Made by a program: the position numbers and the translations under genes. Positions 17,474 through 24,930 of a stretch of DNA of 64,000 nt are shown piece after piece (within the stretch, counting starts at the first letter, position 1; each line of letters starts with the position of its first letter). The DNA comes from Ferirhizobium litorale (lineage in GTDB: Bacteria; Pseudomonadota; Alphaproteobacteria; Rhizobiales; Rhizobiaceae). The notes below the pieces were generated by a model. That model did no database searches. It was not told where the DNA came from and saw nothing but the letters and a program-made list of their open reading frames with translations. The stretch spans positions 124,001 through 188,000 of the forward strand of contig JALDYZ010000001.1 in NCBI GenBank assembly GCA_030028905.1, given 5' to 3'.

Positions 17474-17795
17474 GGTAAGGTACCTGGAACTAACCTCTCC
17501 AGTCGCTATTCCGGCCAACCGGGAAATGCGAGGACATCTTGAAGCAACGACGGTGCGGGCCTTTCTGGTGTCTGCCGGCTTTCCAACAGCCGGGGTTACT
17601 GAAGAGGCACACCTTCATTGCCGGAAGTGCGGTTGGGTTATTCCCTCCAATCCATGGCAGACAAAACCGAGCTAGAGCCTAGGCGGGCTTTGGTTCACCA
17701 ATCGCGCTATCCGAGCGCTTGCATGGTTCCGGGGTCTCCACCGGCTGGTTCCAGTGCATTCGCGCGTATGCCTTTTGTCCTCCGGTTTTCCGGAG
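17474..17795 (+). ncRNA. Structured mRNA leader of the ornithine decarboxylase gene (candidate speF-type element)
   Basis: The 532 bases between lysR and the decarboxylase start contain a string of hairpins: GGTA/TACC (17474-17484), CTGGA/TCCAG (17484-17502), TTCCGG/CCGGGAA (17509-17525), CCGGCT/AGCCGG (17575-17593) and, 26 bases before the ATG, CTCCGG-TTTT-CCGGAG (17780-17795). A conserved leader RNA motif named speF is known upstream of ornithine decarboxylase genes in alphaproteobacteria; position and structure fit it, but I cannot run the covariance model. An overlapping short reading frame is listed separately. Confidence 0.5.
17526..17675 (+). CDS. Candidate 49-residue upstream reading frame in the decarboxylase leader
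   Basis: A possible leader peptide of 49 residues starting MRGHLEATTVRAFLV and containing a CRKCGW segment, ending about 146 bases before the decarboxylase ATG. No strong ribosome site is present (CGGGAA precedes the ATG) and it may be a chance reading frame. It is recorded because a gammaproteobacterial ornithine decarboxylase gene is controlled by an arrest peptide in its leader. There is no sequence similarity to that peptide that I can see. Confidence 0.25.
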   Translation: MRGHLEATTVRAFLVSAGFPTAGVTEEAHLHCRKCGWVIPSNPWQTKPS

Positions 17796-17821
17796 CCTGG
17801 AATCGAAAAGGGAATAAAAAA

Positions 17822-18955
17822 ATGACGACCCAGCGCATCCGCGACTTCATCAACACCCGACGTCCCGACGGTCCCTGCCTCGTGGTCGACCTCGACGTCG
17901 TCAAGGACAACTATCACGCCTTCTGTCATGCGATGCCGGACAGCGCGATCTACTATGCCGTCAAGGCCAACCCGGCTCCGGAAATCCTGAAGCTGCTCGC
18001 CGGTCTCGGCTCCAACTTCGACTGCGCGTCCGTAACCGAGGTCCAGATGGCCCTCGATGCCGGTGCGACCGCCGATCGCCTGTCCTTCGGCAACACGATC
18101 AAGAAGGAGCGTGACATTGCCCGTGCGCATGCGCTCGGCGTCCGCCTCTTTGCCGTCGACAGCCATGAGGAAGTCGAGAAGATTTCCCGTGCCGCCCCCG
18201 GTGCGCGCGTTTTCTGCCGCGTGCTGACGGATGGCGAAGGCGCCGAGTGGCCGCTGTCGCGCAAGTTCGGTTGCGTGCCGCAGATGGCCGTCGACGTTCT
18301 GGTCTATGCCCATCAGCTCGGTCTGGAGTCCTACGGCGTGTCCTTCCATGTCGGGTCGCAGATGACCAAGGTCGATGCATGGGATTCGGCCCTTGCCGAT
18401 GCCAAGCGCGTCTTCGTGTCGCTCGCCAAGCAGGGCATCCACCTGAAGATGGTCAACATGGGCGGCGGTTTCCCGACCAAGTATCTGCGCGACGTGCCGT
18501 CGGCGGAAGCCTACGGCCAGGCGATCTTCGCAGCGCTGCGCAAGCACTTCGGCAACCAGATCCCGCAGACGATCATCGAGCCCGGCCGCGGCATGGTCGG
18601 CAATGCCGGCGTCATCAAGGCGGAAGTCGTGCTCATCTCGAAGAAGTCGGACAACGATGCGGCCCGCTGGGTCTTTCTCGACATCGGCAAATTCGGCGGT
18701 CTCGCCGAGACCATGGACGAGGCGATCCGCTACCCAATCCGCACGGAGCGCGACAGCGACGAGATGGAGCCTTGCATCATCGCCGGACCGACCTGCGATT
18801 CGGCCGACGTGCTCTACGAGAAGAACCTCTATCCGCTGCCGGTGTCACTGACTATAGGCGACGAGATCCTGATCGAGGGTACCGGCGCCTACACGACCAC
18901 CTATTCGGCGGTCGCCTTCAACGGCTTCGAGCCGTTGAAGTCCTATGTCATCTAG
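17822..18955 (+). CDS. Ornithine/lysine decarboxylase, fold III PLP enzyme
   Basis: A 377-residue eukaryotic-type (alanine-racemase fold) decarboxylase making putrescine or cadaverine. The PLP lysine is in YYAVKANPAPEIL (about 47-52), the histidine stacking on PLP in VSFHVGSQ, the glycine loop NMGGGFPTKY, the phosphate/arginine motif EPGRGMVG, and the active-site cysteine region GPTCDSADVL. The reading frame extends upstream to 17618, but homology starts at MTTQRIRDF; AAAAGGGA precedes it. Regulation probably acts through the structured leader. A GNAT acetyltransferase follows and may be cotranscribed. Rhizobial homologues decarboxylate ornithine and often lysine. Confidence 0.92.
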   Translation: MTTQRIRDFINTRRPDGPCLVVDLDVVKDNYHAFCHAMPDSAIYYAVKANPAPEILKLLAGLGSNFDCASVTEVQMALDAGATADRLSFGNTIKKERDIARAHALGVRLFAVDSHEEVEKISRAAPGARVFCRVLTDGEGAEWPLSRKFGCVPQMAVDVLVYAHQLGLESYGVSFHVGSQMTKVDAWDSALADAKRVFVSLAKQGIHLKMVNMGGGFPTKYLRDVPSAEAYGQAIFAALRKHFGNQIPQTIIEPGRGMVGNAGVIKAEVVLISKKSDNDAARWVFLDIGKFGGLAETMDEAIRYPIRTERDSDEMEPCIIAGPTCDSADVLYEKNLYPLPVSLTIGDEILIEGTGAYTTTYSAVAFNGFEPLKSYVI

Positions 18956-19049
18956 GGTTTCGACTTCGCCAGCCCCGTAGCCAGCCGGGGCGGCAAATTC
19001 ACAATTTCCTTCGGTACCGTTTGAATCGGTTTTGATGATGGAGGCCCGG

Positions 19050-19640
19050 ATGGCCGCTATTGTTGATTCTGTGCGCGCTTTTTTCGCGCCTTCTGCATTT
19101 GTCATCGACGCGGAAAATCCCGGCGACGTGGTCGCGCGCGAGAACCTGCTCGATCGCACCATGGGCCCCGACCGCCGCAGGAAGTCGTCGGAAAAGCTGC
19201 GGAGCGGCCGTGTGCCGGCCGCTGGCCTGGCGCTGGTCGCCCGCGACCTTGACGGCCACGTCATTGGCACGGTCCGGCTCTGGAACGTCGAGGCAGGCGT
19301 CAATCACTTCGGCTCGCCGATCGATGCGCTGCTGCTTGGACCGCTCGCCGTAGACCCGACCCATGAAGGCAAGGGTGTCGGCGGGGCGCTGATGCGGGCC
19401 GCAATCCTCGAGGCCAACAAGCGCGAACATGGCGCGATTCTCCTGGTTGGGGACGCGGCCTACTACGAGCGTTTCGGTTTCTTTGCCGCCAAGGCGCAGC
19501 ATCTGGTGATGCCGGGTCCTTTCGAGCGGGCGCGCTTCCTGGGGCTGGAACTCAAGGATGGTTGGCTGGAGGGCGCTGCCGGGATCCTCGTCGCCAGCGG
19601 CCGCAAATTCGGCGCTGCCAGCGAACTGAAGGCTGCCTGA
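19050..19640 (+). CDS. GNAT family N-acetyltransferase (YhbS-like)
   Basis: A 196-residue acetyltransferase with the acetyl-CoA pyrophosphate-binding motif in HEGKGVGGALMRAAI (about 120-134) and the downstream VGDAAYYERFGFFAA motif typical of YhbS-type GNATs. Substrate unknown. The start at 19050 is chosen because GGAGG lies at 19040-19044; in-frame ATGs at 19035 precede or overlap that site. It sits 94 bases after the decarboxylase. Acetylation of a polyamine or of a related amine is a reasonable guess from position only. Confidence 0.85.
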   Translation: MAAIVDSVRAFFAPSAFVIDAENPGDVVARENLLDRTMGPDRRRKSSEKLRSGRVPAAGLALVARDLDGHVIGTVRLWNVEAGVNHFGSPIDALLLGPLAVDPTHEGKGVGGALMRAAILEANKREHGAILLVGDAAYYERFGFFAAKAQHLVMPGPFERARFLGLELKDGWLEGAAGILVASGRKFGAASELKAA

Positions 19641-19696
19641 GGCGAAGGGAGCCCTCGTCCCAAGAAGGCCCCTTCACCGCCCCCAATGTTGCATTG

Positions 19697-21049
19697 TCAC
19701 GCGCGACGGATCGATAGCAGCTTGTAGTTGAACGGTCCCAGGCGACCGTTCTTCGGGTAGCGCATGAGGCTGACCCGGTTGCCCTGGTTGCCGCCAAGGC
19801 AGAGGATGGAGTTCGCATCCTCGTCGACGAAGAAGGCCACATGGCCACCCTCGGTGTTGCTGTTCGAGCGCCTAAACACGACGATATCGCCGTCTTCGGG
19901 GTTCGCGGTCTTGTCGCGGCCCCATTCCTCATCGTGCCAGGATCGCGCCCACTTGCTGTCGGTGCCGGTCAGTCCTGCCTGTTCGACGCAGTAGTTGACG
20001 AAGGAAGAGCACCACGCCGTCTCGTCCGGCGCACTGCCACCCGTGGTCGTCGCATGGTACATGACGATGCGGGGATTGTTTGGTCGTCCGGGGATCTCCC
20101 TCACGCCGAGTTCCATCTCCGCTCGCGCGACATCCACCGGCTTTCGAGCGGCCGGCAGTTCCTGCGACAGGCCACCGGAAACCGGTTCGAGGAAGGTGCG
20201 GTGCATGTAGCCGTCGGCATCGCCGTCACCCTCGATGTCGACCTTGACCCATTCGCCCTCGCGGCCCCGACCGGTGACGATCGTGTCCAAAGGATAGCTT
20301 TGGATGATGCGGTAAGTATCCGACGGGCCGGCGCGCAGGTTGAGACCAGACCGGGCGATGACGCGGAAGAGGGCGGCGCTGCCTTCGCCCTTCGGCGAGT
20401 CGAGTGCGGCAGCCCGGTCGAACTGTCCGAAGCTCGCGAAGGCGGGATTGAAGATGTTGCCGTCATAGTGAATGTCGGCGAAGGGAAACCGGACGGCCAT
20501 ATACTTCTGGAATAGCGTCCAGTTGCCCCTTTCGAGAGCCCGCCGCGTTCCCGACCAGCCGAGTGCGCCCGCGAGCCAGATGTAGTCGGCAAGGCCGAGG
20601 CCCTGGAAATGTGTGCCGACGGTGCCCGAGCCGTAGACGCCCAGCTTGTAGTCGTTGCCGAGCAGCCTGCGCACTTCCTCGAAGTACGGTTCGATCTGTC
20701 GCAGTTCGGAAGTGCGGAAATAATCCCAGTCGACGGCGAAGTAGATCGCCGAGCCGTGCGGCTGGTTCAGCTTTGCCGCCAGCTCCAGTGCCCGTTCTGC
20801 GTCACGAACGCCGTTCGCGCTGTTAAGGTCGGAGATGTTGCCGTCGGCGCCACCCCTCTGCTGGAATACGACGGCCACCGAAAGATCTGCCGCGTGCAAC
20901 GCCTCGAGCTCCCTTTCGGTAAGGCACTTGGACGGCAGCCGACTGCTGTTGCGGTGATTGTAGTAGCGGATGACCGATTTGACCCCGGCGTCTGCGAGCC
21001 GCGTCGCATAGGGGCCAACGTCCCACGGAATGTCGATGATCTCATGCAT
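19697..21049 (-). CDS. DUF1906-SH3-CHAP multidomain cell-wall hydrolase-like protein
   Basis: A 450-residue protein with three modules. Residues about 1-215 are a DUF1906 (Rv2525c/GH25-like TIM barrel) domain with VKSVIRYYNHRNS and IYFAVDWDYF. Residues about 235-300 form a bacterial SH3 domain (SGLNLRAGPSDTYRIIQ). Residues about 315-450 form a CHAP/NlpC-P60-like amidase of the TIGR02594 type, with the candidate catalytic cysteine in ETAWCSSFVNY and histidine in EGGHVAFFV. There is no signal peptide, unlike a housekeeping autolysin and more like a phage endolysin or toxin effector. GGAGGAG precedes the ATG. Function unproven; see findings. Confidence 0.78.
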   Translation of the reverse strand: MHEIIDIPWDVGPYATRLADAGVKSVIRYYNHRNSSRLPSKCLTERELEALHAADLSVAVVFQQRGGADGNISDLNSANGVRDAERALELAAKLNQPHGSAIYFAVDWDYFRTSELRQIEPYFEEVRRLLGNDYKLGVYGSGTVGTHFQGLGLADYIWLAGALGWSGTRRALERGNWTLFQKYMAVRFPFADIHYDGNIFNPAFASFGQFDRAAALDSPKGEGSAALFRVIARSGLNLRAGPSDTYRIIQSYPLDTIVTGRGREGEWVKVDIEGDGDADGYMHRTFLEPVSGGLSQELPAARKPVDVARAEMELGVREIPGRPNNPRIVMYHATTTGGSAPDETAWCSSFVNYCVEQAGLTGTDSKWARSWHDEEWGRDKTANPEDGDIVVFRRSNSNTEGGHVAFFVDEDANSILCLGGNQGNRVSLMRYPKNGRLGPFNYKLLSIRRA

Positions 21050-21151
21050 CGTCGTGCTCCTCCGCCATGTGGGAACCACTCATTATGGCGTGCATAGCAT
21101 CTCATGCACAACCATGAATGGCAAATCACATTTGGTGACGGAGCCCGATTT

Positions 21152-22141
21152 TCAGGCGGAAATGTCGACCACGCCGCAATCGCCGGCTTCCGAGGCGAAG
21201 GCCAGCAACTTGCCGTTGGAACTCCAACCCATCGAGGTGATCGCACCCTTGCCCGGCCGGCGCAGCAGCGCTTCCTTGTTGTCGCCGATGCGGACCGCAA
21301 GGATCATGCCGTCGATGAAGCCGATGGCAAGAACCTCCTCCAGCGGGTGGAAGGCAACGTGGGTGGCCATGATGTCGGCACGGGTGCCAAGCTCGAGCGG
21401 CGCCTTGCCCATTGGGCCGTCCTTGCCGGCAAAGGGCCAGACGATGGCCGCCGGCGCGCCGGTCGAGGCCAGCCACTTGCCCTTCGGCGACCAGGAGAGC
21501 GACTTCACCTTGGCGGGATAGCCGGTCATGCGCATGTGCCTGGTGTCGGCGCCCACCTTGGCGTCGAGCTTCCAGCCATGCAGTGCATTTTCCTGCATCG
21601 CAGTGACGACGAAACGGCCGTCGGGCGAGAAGATGACGTATGTATGTGCGCCTTTCCAGTCGAGATCGACCGGCTGGCCAGGTGTCGCCACCCAGTGCAG
21701 CGACACGCCGTTGTAACGGGCGACCGCAATGCGCATGCCCTTGGGGGCAAAGGCGATGGATTCGACGGTCCGATCCACCGGAAACTCCTTCTGCGATCCG
21801 TCGGCAAGCTGTACGAAACTGGAGCGGCCATGGGCATAGGCAACTGCGCCCTGGGGCCCGCCGGCGACGACGCTGATCCACTTGCGCGGAACCACCGCCA
21901 GTTCGGTGATACTGCCGTCACGGGTGGTGCGCACGACGCGGCCGTCCTCGCCGCCCGAGATCAGGCTGTCGCTCCACGGGTCGCGGATGCAGGTCAGGAG
22001 GCCCTGGTGGGCCTCGGTGACCTTTTCGCCACTATCGAGGCGATGGATGTTGCCGCTTGCTGTTGCGAAGAACGGAGTATCGCCGATGAAGGCGGCGGTC
22101 ACGACGTGGCCGTCGAGATCCAGCGGGGCAACTGTCGGCAT
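21152..22141 (-). CDS. WD40-repeat beta-propeller protein linked to a COG0523 GTPase
   Basis: A 329-residue cytoplasmic protein made of weak WD40 repeats, for example HLLTC-type blades such as SLSWSPKGKWLASTGAPAAIVWPF, YVIFSPDGRFVVTAMQENALHGWKL and ITSMGWSSNGKLLAFASEAGDCGVVDI. About six to seven blades are expected. No enzymatic motif is visible; a scaffold role is the family default. Its ATG overlaps the stop of the GTPase gene by one base (TGATG), indicating tight coupling and probably a joint function in metal handling. Confidence 0.85.
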   Translation of the reverse strand: MPTVAPLDLDGHVVTAAFIGDTPFFATASGNIHRLDSGEKVTEAHQGLLTCIRDPWSDSLISGGEDGRVVRTTRDGSITELAVVPRKWISVVAGGPQGAVAYAHGRSSFVQLADGSQKEFPVDRTVESIAFAPKGMRIAVARYNGVSLHWVATPGQPVDLDWKGAHTYVIFSPDGRFVVTAMQENALHGWKLDAKVGADTRHMRMTGYPAKVKSLSWSPKGKWLASTGAPAAIVWPFAGKDGPMGKAPLELGTRADIMATHVAFHPLEEVLAIGFIDGMILAVRIGDNKEALLRRPGKGAITSMGWSSNGKLLAFASEAGDCGVVDISA

Positions 22142-23247
22142 CAGGCAGTGGCCTCGCAGGCCTTGAAGGTGCGCTCGAGCTTTTCGCGGTCAAGTTCGCG
22201 ACCGATAAAGACGAGACGGGACTCGCGGGGCTCGCCATCCTTCCACGGGCGCTGGTGATCGCCCTCGATGATCATATGCACGCCCTGCACGACATAACGC
22301 TCGGCATCGCCCTTGAAGGCGATGATGCCCTTGAGGCGCAGGATGTTCGGGCCGTCGGTCTGGGTGATCTTCTGGATCCACGGAAAGAATCGGTCCGGGT
22401 TCATCTCGCCGCCGCGCAGCGAAACGGACTGAACCGTCACGTCGTGGATCGGCGACACGCCGTGATGGTGATGATCGTGTCCATGTTCGTGATCGTGATG
22501 ATGGTGATCATGGTCGTGATCGTGATCGTGATCGTGATGATGATGGTCGTGATCGCAATCCGGGCCGCAGACGTGGTCGTCATGATCGTGATCGAGGAAA
22601 TGCGGATCGTTTTCGAGCGCTCGCTCGAGGTTGAACGCGCCCTGGTCCAGCACCCGGGCAAGATCGACGCCGGAACGCTGCGTCGCATAGATGCGCGCCG
22701 AGGGATTGATGGCGCGGACGATATCCTCGATGCGATGCAGTTCCTCGTGGCTGACGAGGTCGGTCTTGTTGATGACGACGACATCGGCAAAGGCGATTTG
22801 GTCCTCGGCCTCGCGGCTGTCCTTCAGGCGCAGCGGCAGGTGCTTGGCGTCGACGAGGGCGACGACCGCATCGAGTTCGGTCTTGGCGCGCACATCGTCG
22901 TCCATGAAGAAGGTCTGGGCGACCGGCACCGGATCGGCGAGGCCCGTGGTCTCGACGATGATGCCGTCGAAGCGGCCAGGGCGACGCATCAGCCCTTCAA
23001 CGACGCGGATCAGGTCGCCGCGCACGGTGCAGCAGACGCAGCCGTTGTTCATTTCGTAGATCTCTTCGTCCGACTCGACGATAAGGTCGTTGTCGATGCC
23101 GATCTCACCGAATTCGTTGACGATCACCGCGTACTTCTTGCCGTGGTTCTCGGAGAGAATCCGGTTGAGCAGCGTCGTTTTGCCGGCACCGAGATAGCCG
23201 GTCAGAACCGTGACGGGAATGGGCTTTTGCGTGGCTGTTTCGGTCAT
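22141..23247 (-). CDS. COG0523 (CobW/ZNG1-type) GTPase, histidine-rich metallochaperone
   Basis: A 368-residue G3E GTPase. The P-loop is [12 protein letters not shown] (about 17-28), Walker B region [10 protein letters not shown], the metal-binding CxCC motif CVCC (about 71-74), guanine-specificity NKTD, and a CobW C-terminal domain. Between the domains lies an unusually long His/Asp tract (about 236-270, nearly every residue H or D), expected to bind zinc or another divalent metal. Such proteins deliver metals to client enzymes; B12-specific CobW function is unlikely since no cob genes are nearby. No clear Zur box is visible upstream. The WD40 gene follows with a 1-base overlap. Confidence 0.9.
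   Translation of the reverse strand: MTETATQKPIPVTVLTGYLGAGKTTLLNRILSENHGKKYAVIVNEFGEIGIDNDLIVESDEEIYEMNNGCVCCTVRGDLIRVVEGLMRRPGRFDGIIVETTGLADPVPVAQTFFMDDDVRAKTELDAVVALVDAKHLPLRLKDSREAEDQIAFADVVVINKTDLVSHEELHRIEDIVRAINPSARIYATQRSGVDLARVLDQGAFNLERALENDPHFLDHDHDDHVCGPDCDHDHHHHDHDHDHDHDHHHHDHEHGHDHHHHGVSPIHDVTVQSVSLRGGEMNPDRFFPWIQKITQTDGPNILRLKGIIAFKGDAERYVVQGVHMIIEGDHQRPWKDGEPRESRLVFIGRELDREKLERTFKACEATA
22461..22556 (-). repeat. Low-complexity His/Asp codon repeat inside the COG0523 GTPase gene
   Basis: Tandem GATCGT/GATGGT units encode alternating His and Asp on the minus strand. The repeat is coding and in frame; length variation by slippage in threes is likely between strains. Confidence 0.9.
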
Positions 23248-23412
23248 GATGAGCCTCGAATGTGGGGGAGGGCCGGGAGCGGCCGCTCTGTGTCGGTACC
23301 CATATAAGGACTGGCAGCAGCGAGTTCAAAGCATTTGTTTCGCCGCTTGAAGCTATCGAATACTGCCTGCCCGGGAAGCTGGGAGACGTCGTACAGTCCG
23401 TTTCGCATCGTG

Positions 23413-24204
23413 CTATTTCAGTTGCCCGGGATCGAAGCGATGCACGTCTTCGAGCAGTTCGATGACACCGCGGACGGCCTGCTCGACCAGTTTCTCGCCC
23501 CTTTCGGCTGTAGCCGCGGAGGCATTGCCGGCTACCCCCTCGGGGTTGAGGTCGGACATCTTCCAGCCGAAGGCATGCGGCCCGTAGGCGCGCAGATGTG
23601 TGAAGCGGTCGATGTAGTCCGATTGGCGGGACGGGAAGTTGCCGGCTTTTTCCATGTCGACCCGTCCCGGCGCCAGCGCCAGCATCACCGACGTCTCGAT
23701 ATCGCCGCCGTGGATGTCGATCGCCTTATGCTCGGGGGGCATCCAGCCTTCCGGCTGGCCGAAGCGGGTCCAGCTTGTCGCCACCGCCAGCATGTTGAAG
23801 CGTACGCGTGCTTCCGTTGCGACGATCGTCATGAGCGGTGAGTTGCCGCCATGGGCGTTCAGCATGACGAACTTGCGGATCCCCTGAGCCGCCAGCAACT
23901 CGGCGACGCCGAGCCATCGGCCCACTGCCTCGTCGAAGCGCAGCGTGCGCGTGCCCGGGACGTCCATGTGTTCGATCGAATAACCGACCGGCTCGGTCGG
24001 CAGGAAGGTGACCGGCAGGTGGTCGGGGAGTGCGCCGATGACCCGCGACGCGATGCCTTCGGCGATCAACGTATCGGTCTCGAAGGGGAGATGCGGCCCG
24101 TGCTGCTCATGGGCGCCGAGAGGCAGGACGGCAATCCAGTCGTGCCTTGTCGCGGGCGGAAGGTTTGGATCGTTGTCGGCAAAGTGTGGCGCCGGCTGTC
24201 GCAT
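23413..24204 (-). CDS. Creatininase-family amidohydrolase
   Basis: A 263-residue metalloenzyme of the creatininase family. Metal-ligand motifs are clear: LGAHEQHGPHLPFETDT (about 28-44, with Glu, His and Asp ligands), NAHGGNS near 115, and the glutamate in DIHGGDIETS near 170. Members hydrolyse cyclic amides (creatinine, N-formyl intermediates in riboflavin breakdown, MftE peptides); substrate cannot be assigned. It is divergent from marR across 83 bases and lies upstream of the GTPase gene on the same strand with a 165-base gap, so cotranscription is uncertain. Metal-dependent hydrolases are plausible clients of COG0523 chaperones. Confidence 0.85.
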   Translation of the reverse strand: MRQPAPHFADNDPNLPPATRHDWIAVLPLGAHEQHGPHLPFETDTLIAEGIASRVIGALPDHLPVTFLPTEPVGYSIEHMDVPGTRTLRFDEAVGRWLGVAELLAAQGIRKFVMLNAHGGNSPLMTIVATEARVRFNMLAVATSWTRFGQPEGWMPPEHKAIDIHGGDIETSVMLALAPGRVDMEKAGNFPSRQSDYIDRFTHLRAYGPHAFGWKMSDLNPEGVAGNASAATAERGEKLVEQAVRGVIELLEDVHRFDPGQLK

Positions 24205-24237
24205 GGAGTGAATGCCTTGTGCTTTTCGTAAGAAACT

Positions 24238-24257
24238 CGCGATATTGTCATAACGCG
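24238..24257. promoter_or_regulatory. Imperfect inverted repeat between creatininase and marR
   Basis: CGCGATAT and ATAACGCG (24238-24245, 24250-24257) pair at 7 of 8 positions around 4 bases. MarR proteins usually bind such repeats in their own divergent promoter, so this is a candidate autoregulatory operator. Confidence 0.35.
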
Positions 24258-24287
24258 GCTTGCTCGCAGTGCAAAGGTGGACGGAAA

Positions 24288-24788
24288 ATGGGCAAGAAGA
24301 ACAAGGACGGCAAGAAGGGCAAATCCGGCAAGAAGAAGGATTCGGCCGAAATCGCCCTCGGTGAACTTGGTCCGGCGATTGTCCAGGCCGCCCGCACGAT
24401 GCGCACCGTGCTGTCGCGCAATCTCCTCGACAGTGGGCTCTATGCCGGCCAGGACGGAGTGGTTCTGGCGCTTGCCGAAACCGACGGCCTCACCGCCGGG
24501 CAATTGGCGCAGAAGCTCGGCGTCAAGGCGCCGACCATGACCCGCACCATTGGAAGAATGGAGGCGCAGGGCTTCCTCGTGCGCCGCGCCGATCACGACG
24601 ATGCCCGCCTGACCAAAGTATTCCTCACGGAGATGGGGCGCGAATGTGTTGCCGAGATCTCCAGGTCGGTGGCGCGCTGCGACGAACTCGCCGTTCATGG
24701 TCTGAGCGACAAGGAAGTGCGCACCCTGATTAAATTGTTGAAATCGGTGGATGCCAACCTGCATGCCACTGGAATGCCTGACGAATAG
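24288..24788 (+). CDS. MarR-family transcriptional regulator with a lysine-rich N-terminal tail
   Basis: A 166-residue MarR-type winged-helix regulator. The DNA-binding segment is visible as LTAGQLAQKLGVKAPTMTRTIGRMEAQGFLVRRADHDDARLTKVFLTEMG (about 73-122). The first 18 residues are extremely lysine-rich (MGKKNKDGKKGKSGKKK), an unusual extension for the family that may strengthen non-specific DNA binding. The start at 24288 follows AAAGGTGGACGG; the frame is open upstream but runs into the creatininase gene. Probable target: the divergent creatininase gene and itself. Confidence 0.88.
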   Translation: MGKKNKDGKKGKSGKKKDSAEIALGELGPAIVQAARTMRTVLSRNLLDSGLYAGQDGVVLALAETDGLTAGQLAQKLGVKAPTMTRTIGRMEAQGFLVRRADHDDARLTKVFLTEMGRECVAEISRSVARCDELAVHGLSDKEVRTLIKLLKSVDANLHATGMPDE

Positions 24789-24855
24789 CGACGCCAGCAC
24801 GCGACGTCCCGACGGTTCGACGGCCCCTGTTGCATAATCGCGTTAAATCTTTTAA

Positions 24856-24870
24856 TTAAAACGTTTAAAT
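24856..24870. promoter_or_regulatory. AAACGTTT operator candidate upstream of the lacI-type gene
   Basis: An AT-rich near-palindrome centred on CG at 24862-24863 with a perfect AAACGTTT core, 60 bases before the LacI-family start. This is the expected type of site for autoregulation. Confidence 0.45.
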
Positions 24871-24930
24871 GACCTCGGCTAAAATTTAAGGAGTCGGGAT
24901 TTGCTTTAGTACGTTGTGTGCGGGAGACAC

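Noticed and set aside
22461-22556. Tandem short repeats as a possible CRISPR or regulatory repeat
   Set aside because: The units are in-frame codons for His/Asp without spacer structure.
22255-23307. 350-codon plus-strand frame opposite the COG0523 gene
   Set aside because: It is antisense to a well-conserved gene; its Val/Met/Ile repeats mirror the His/Asp codon tract of the real gene.
23248-23412. Zur box upstream of the COG0523 gene
   Set aside because: No palindrome of the alphaproteobacterial Zur type could be seen.
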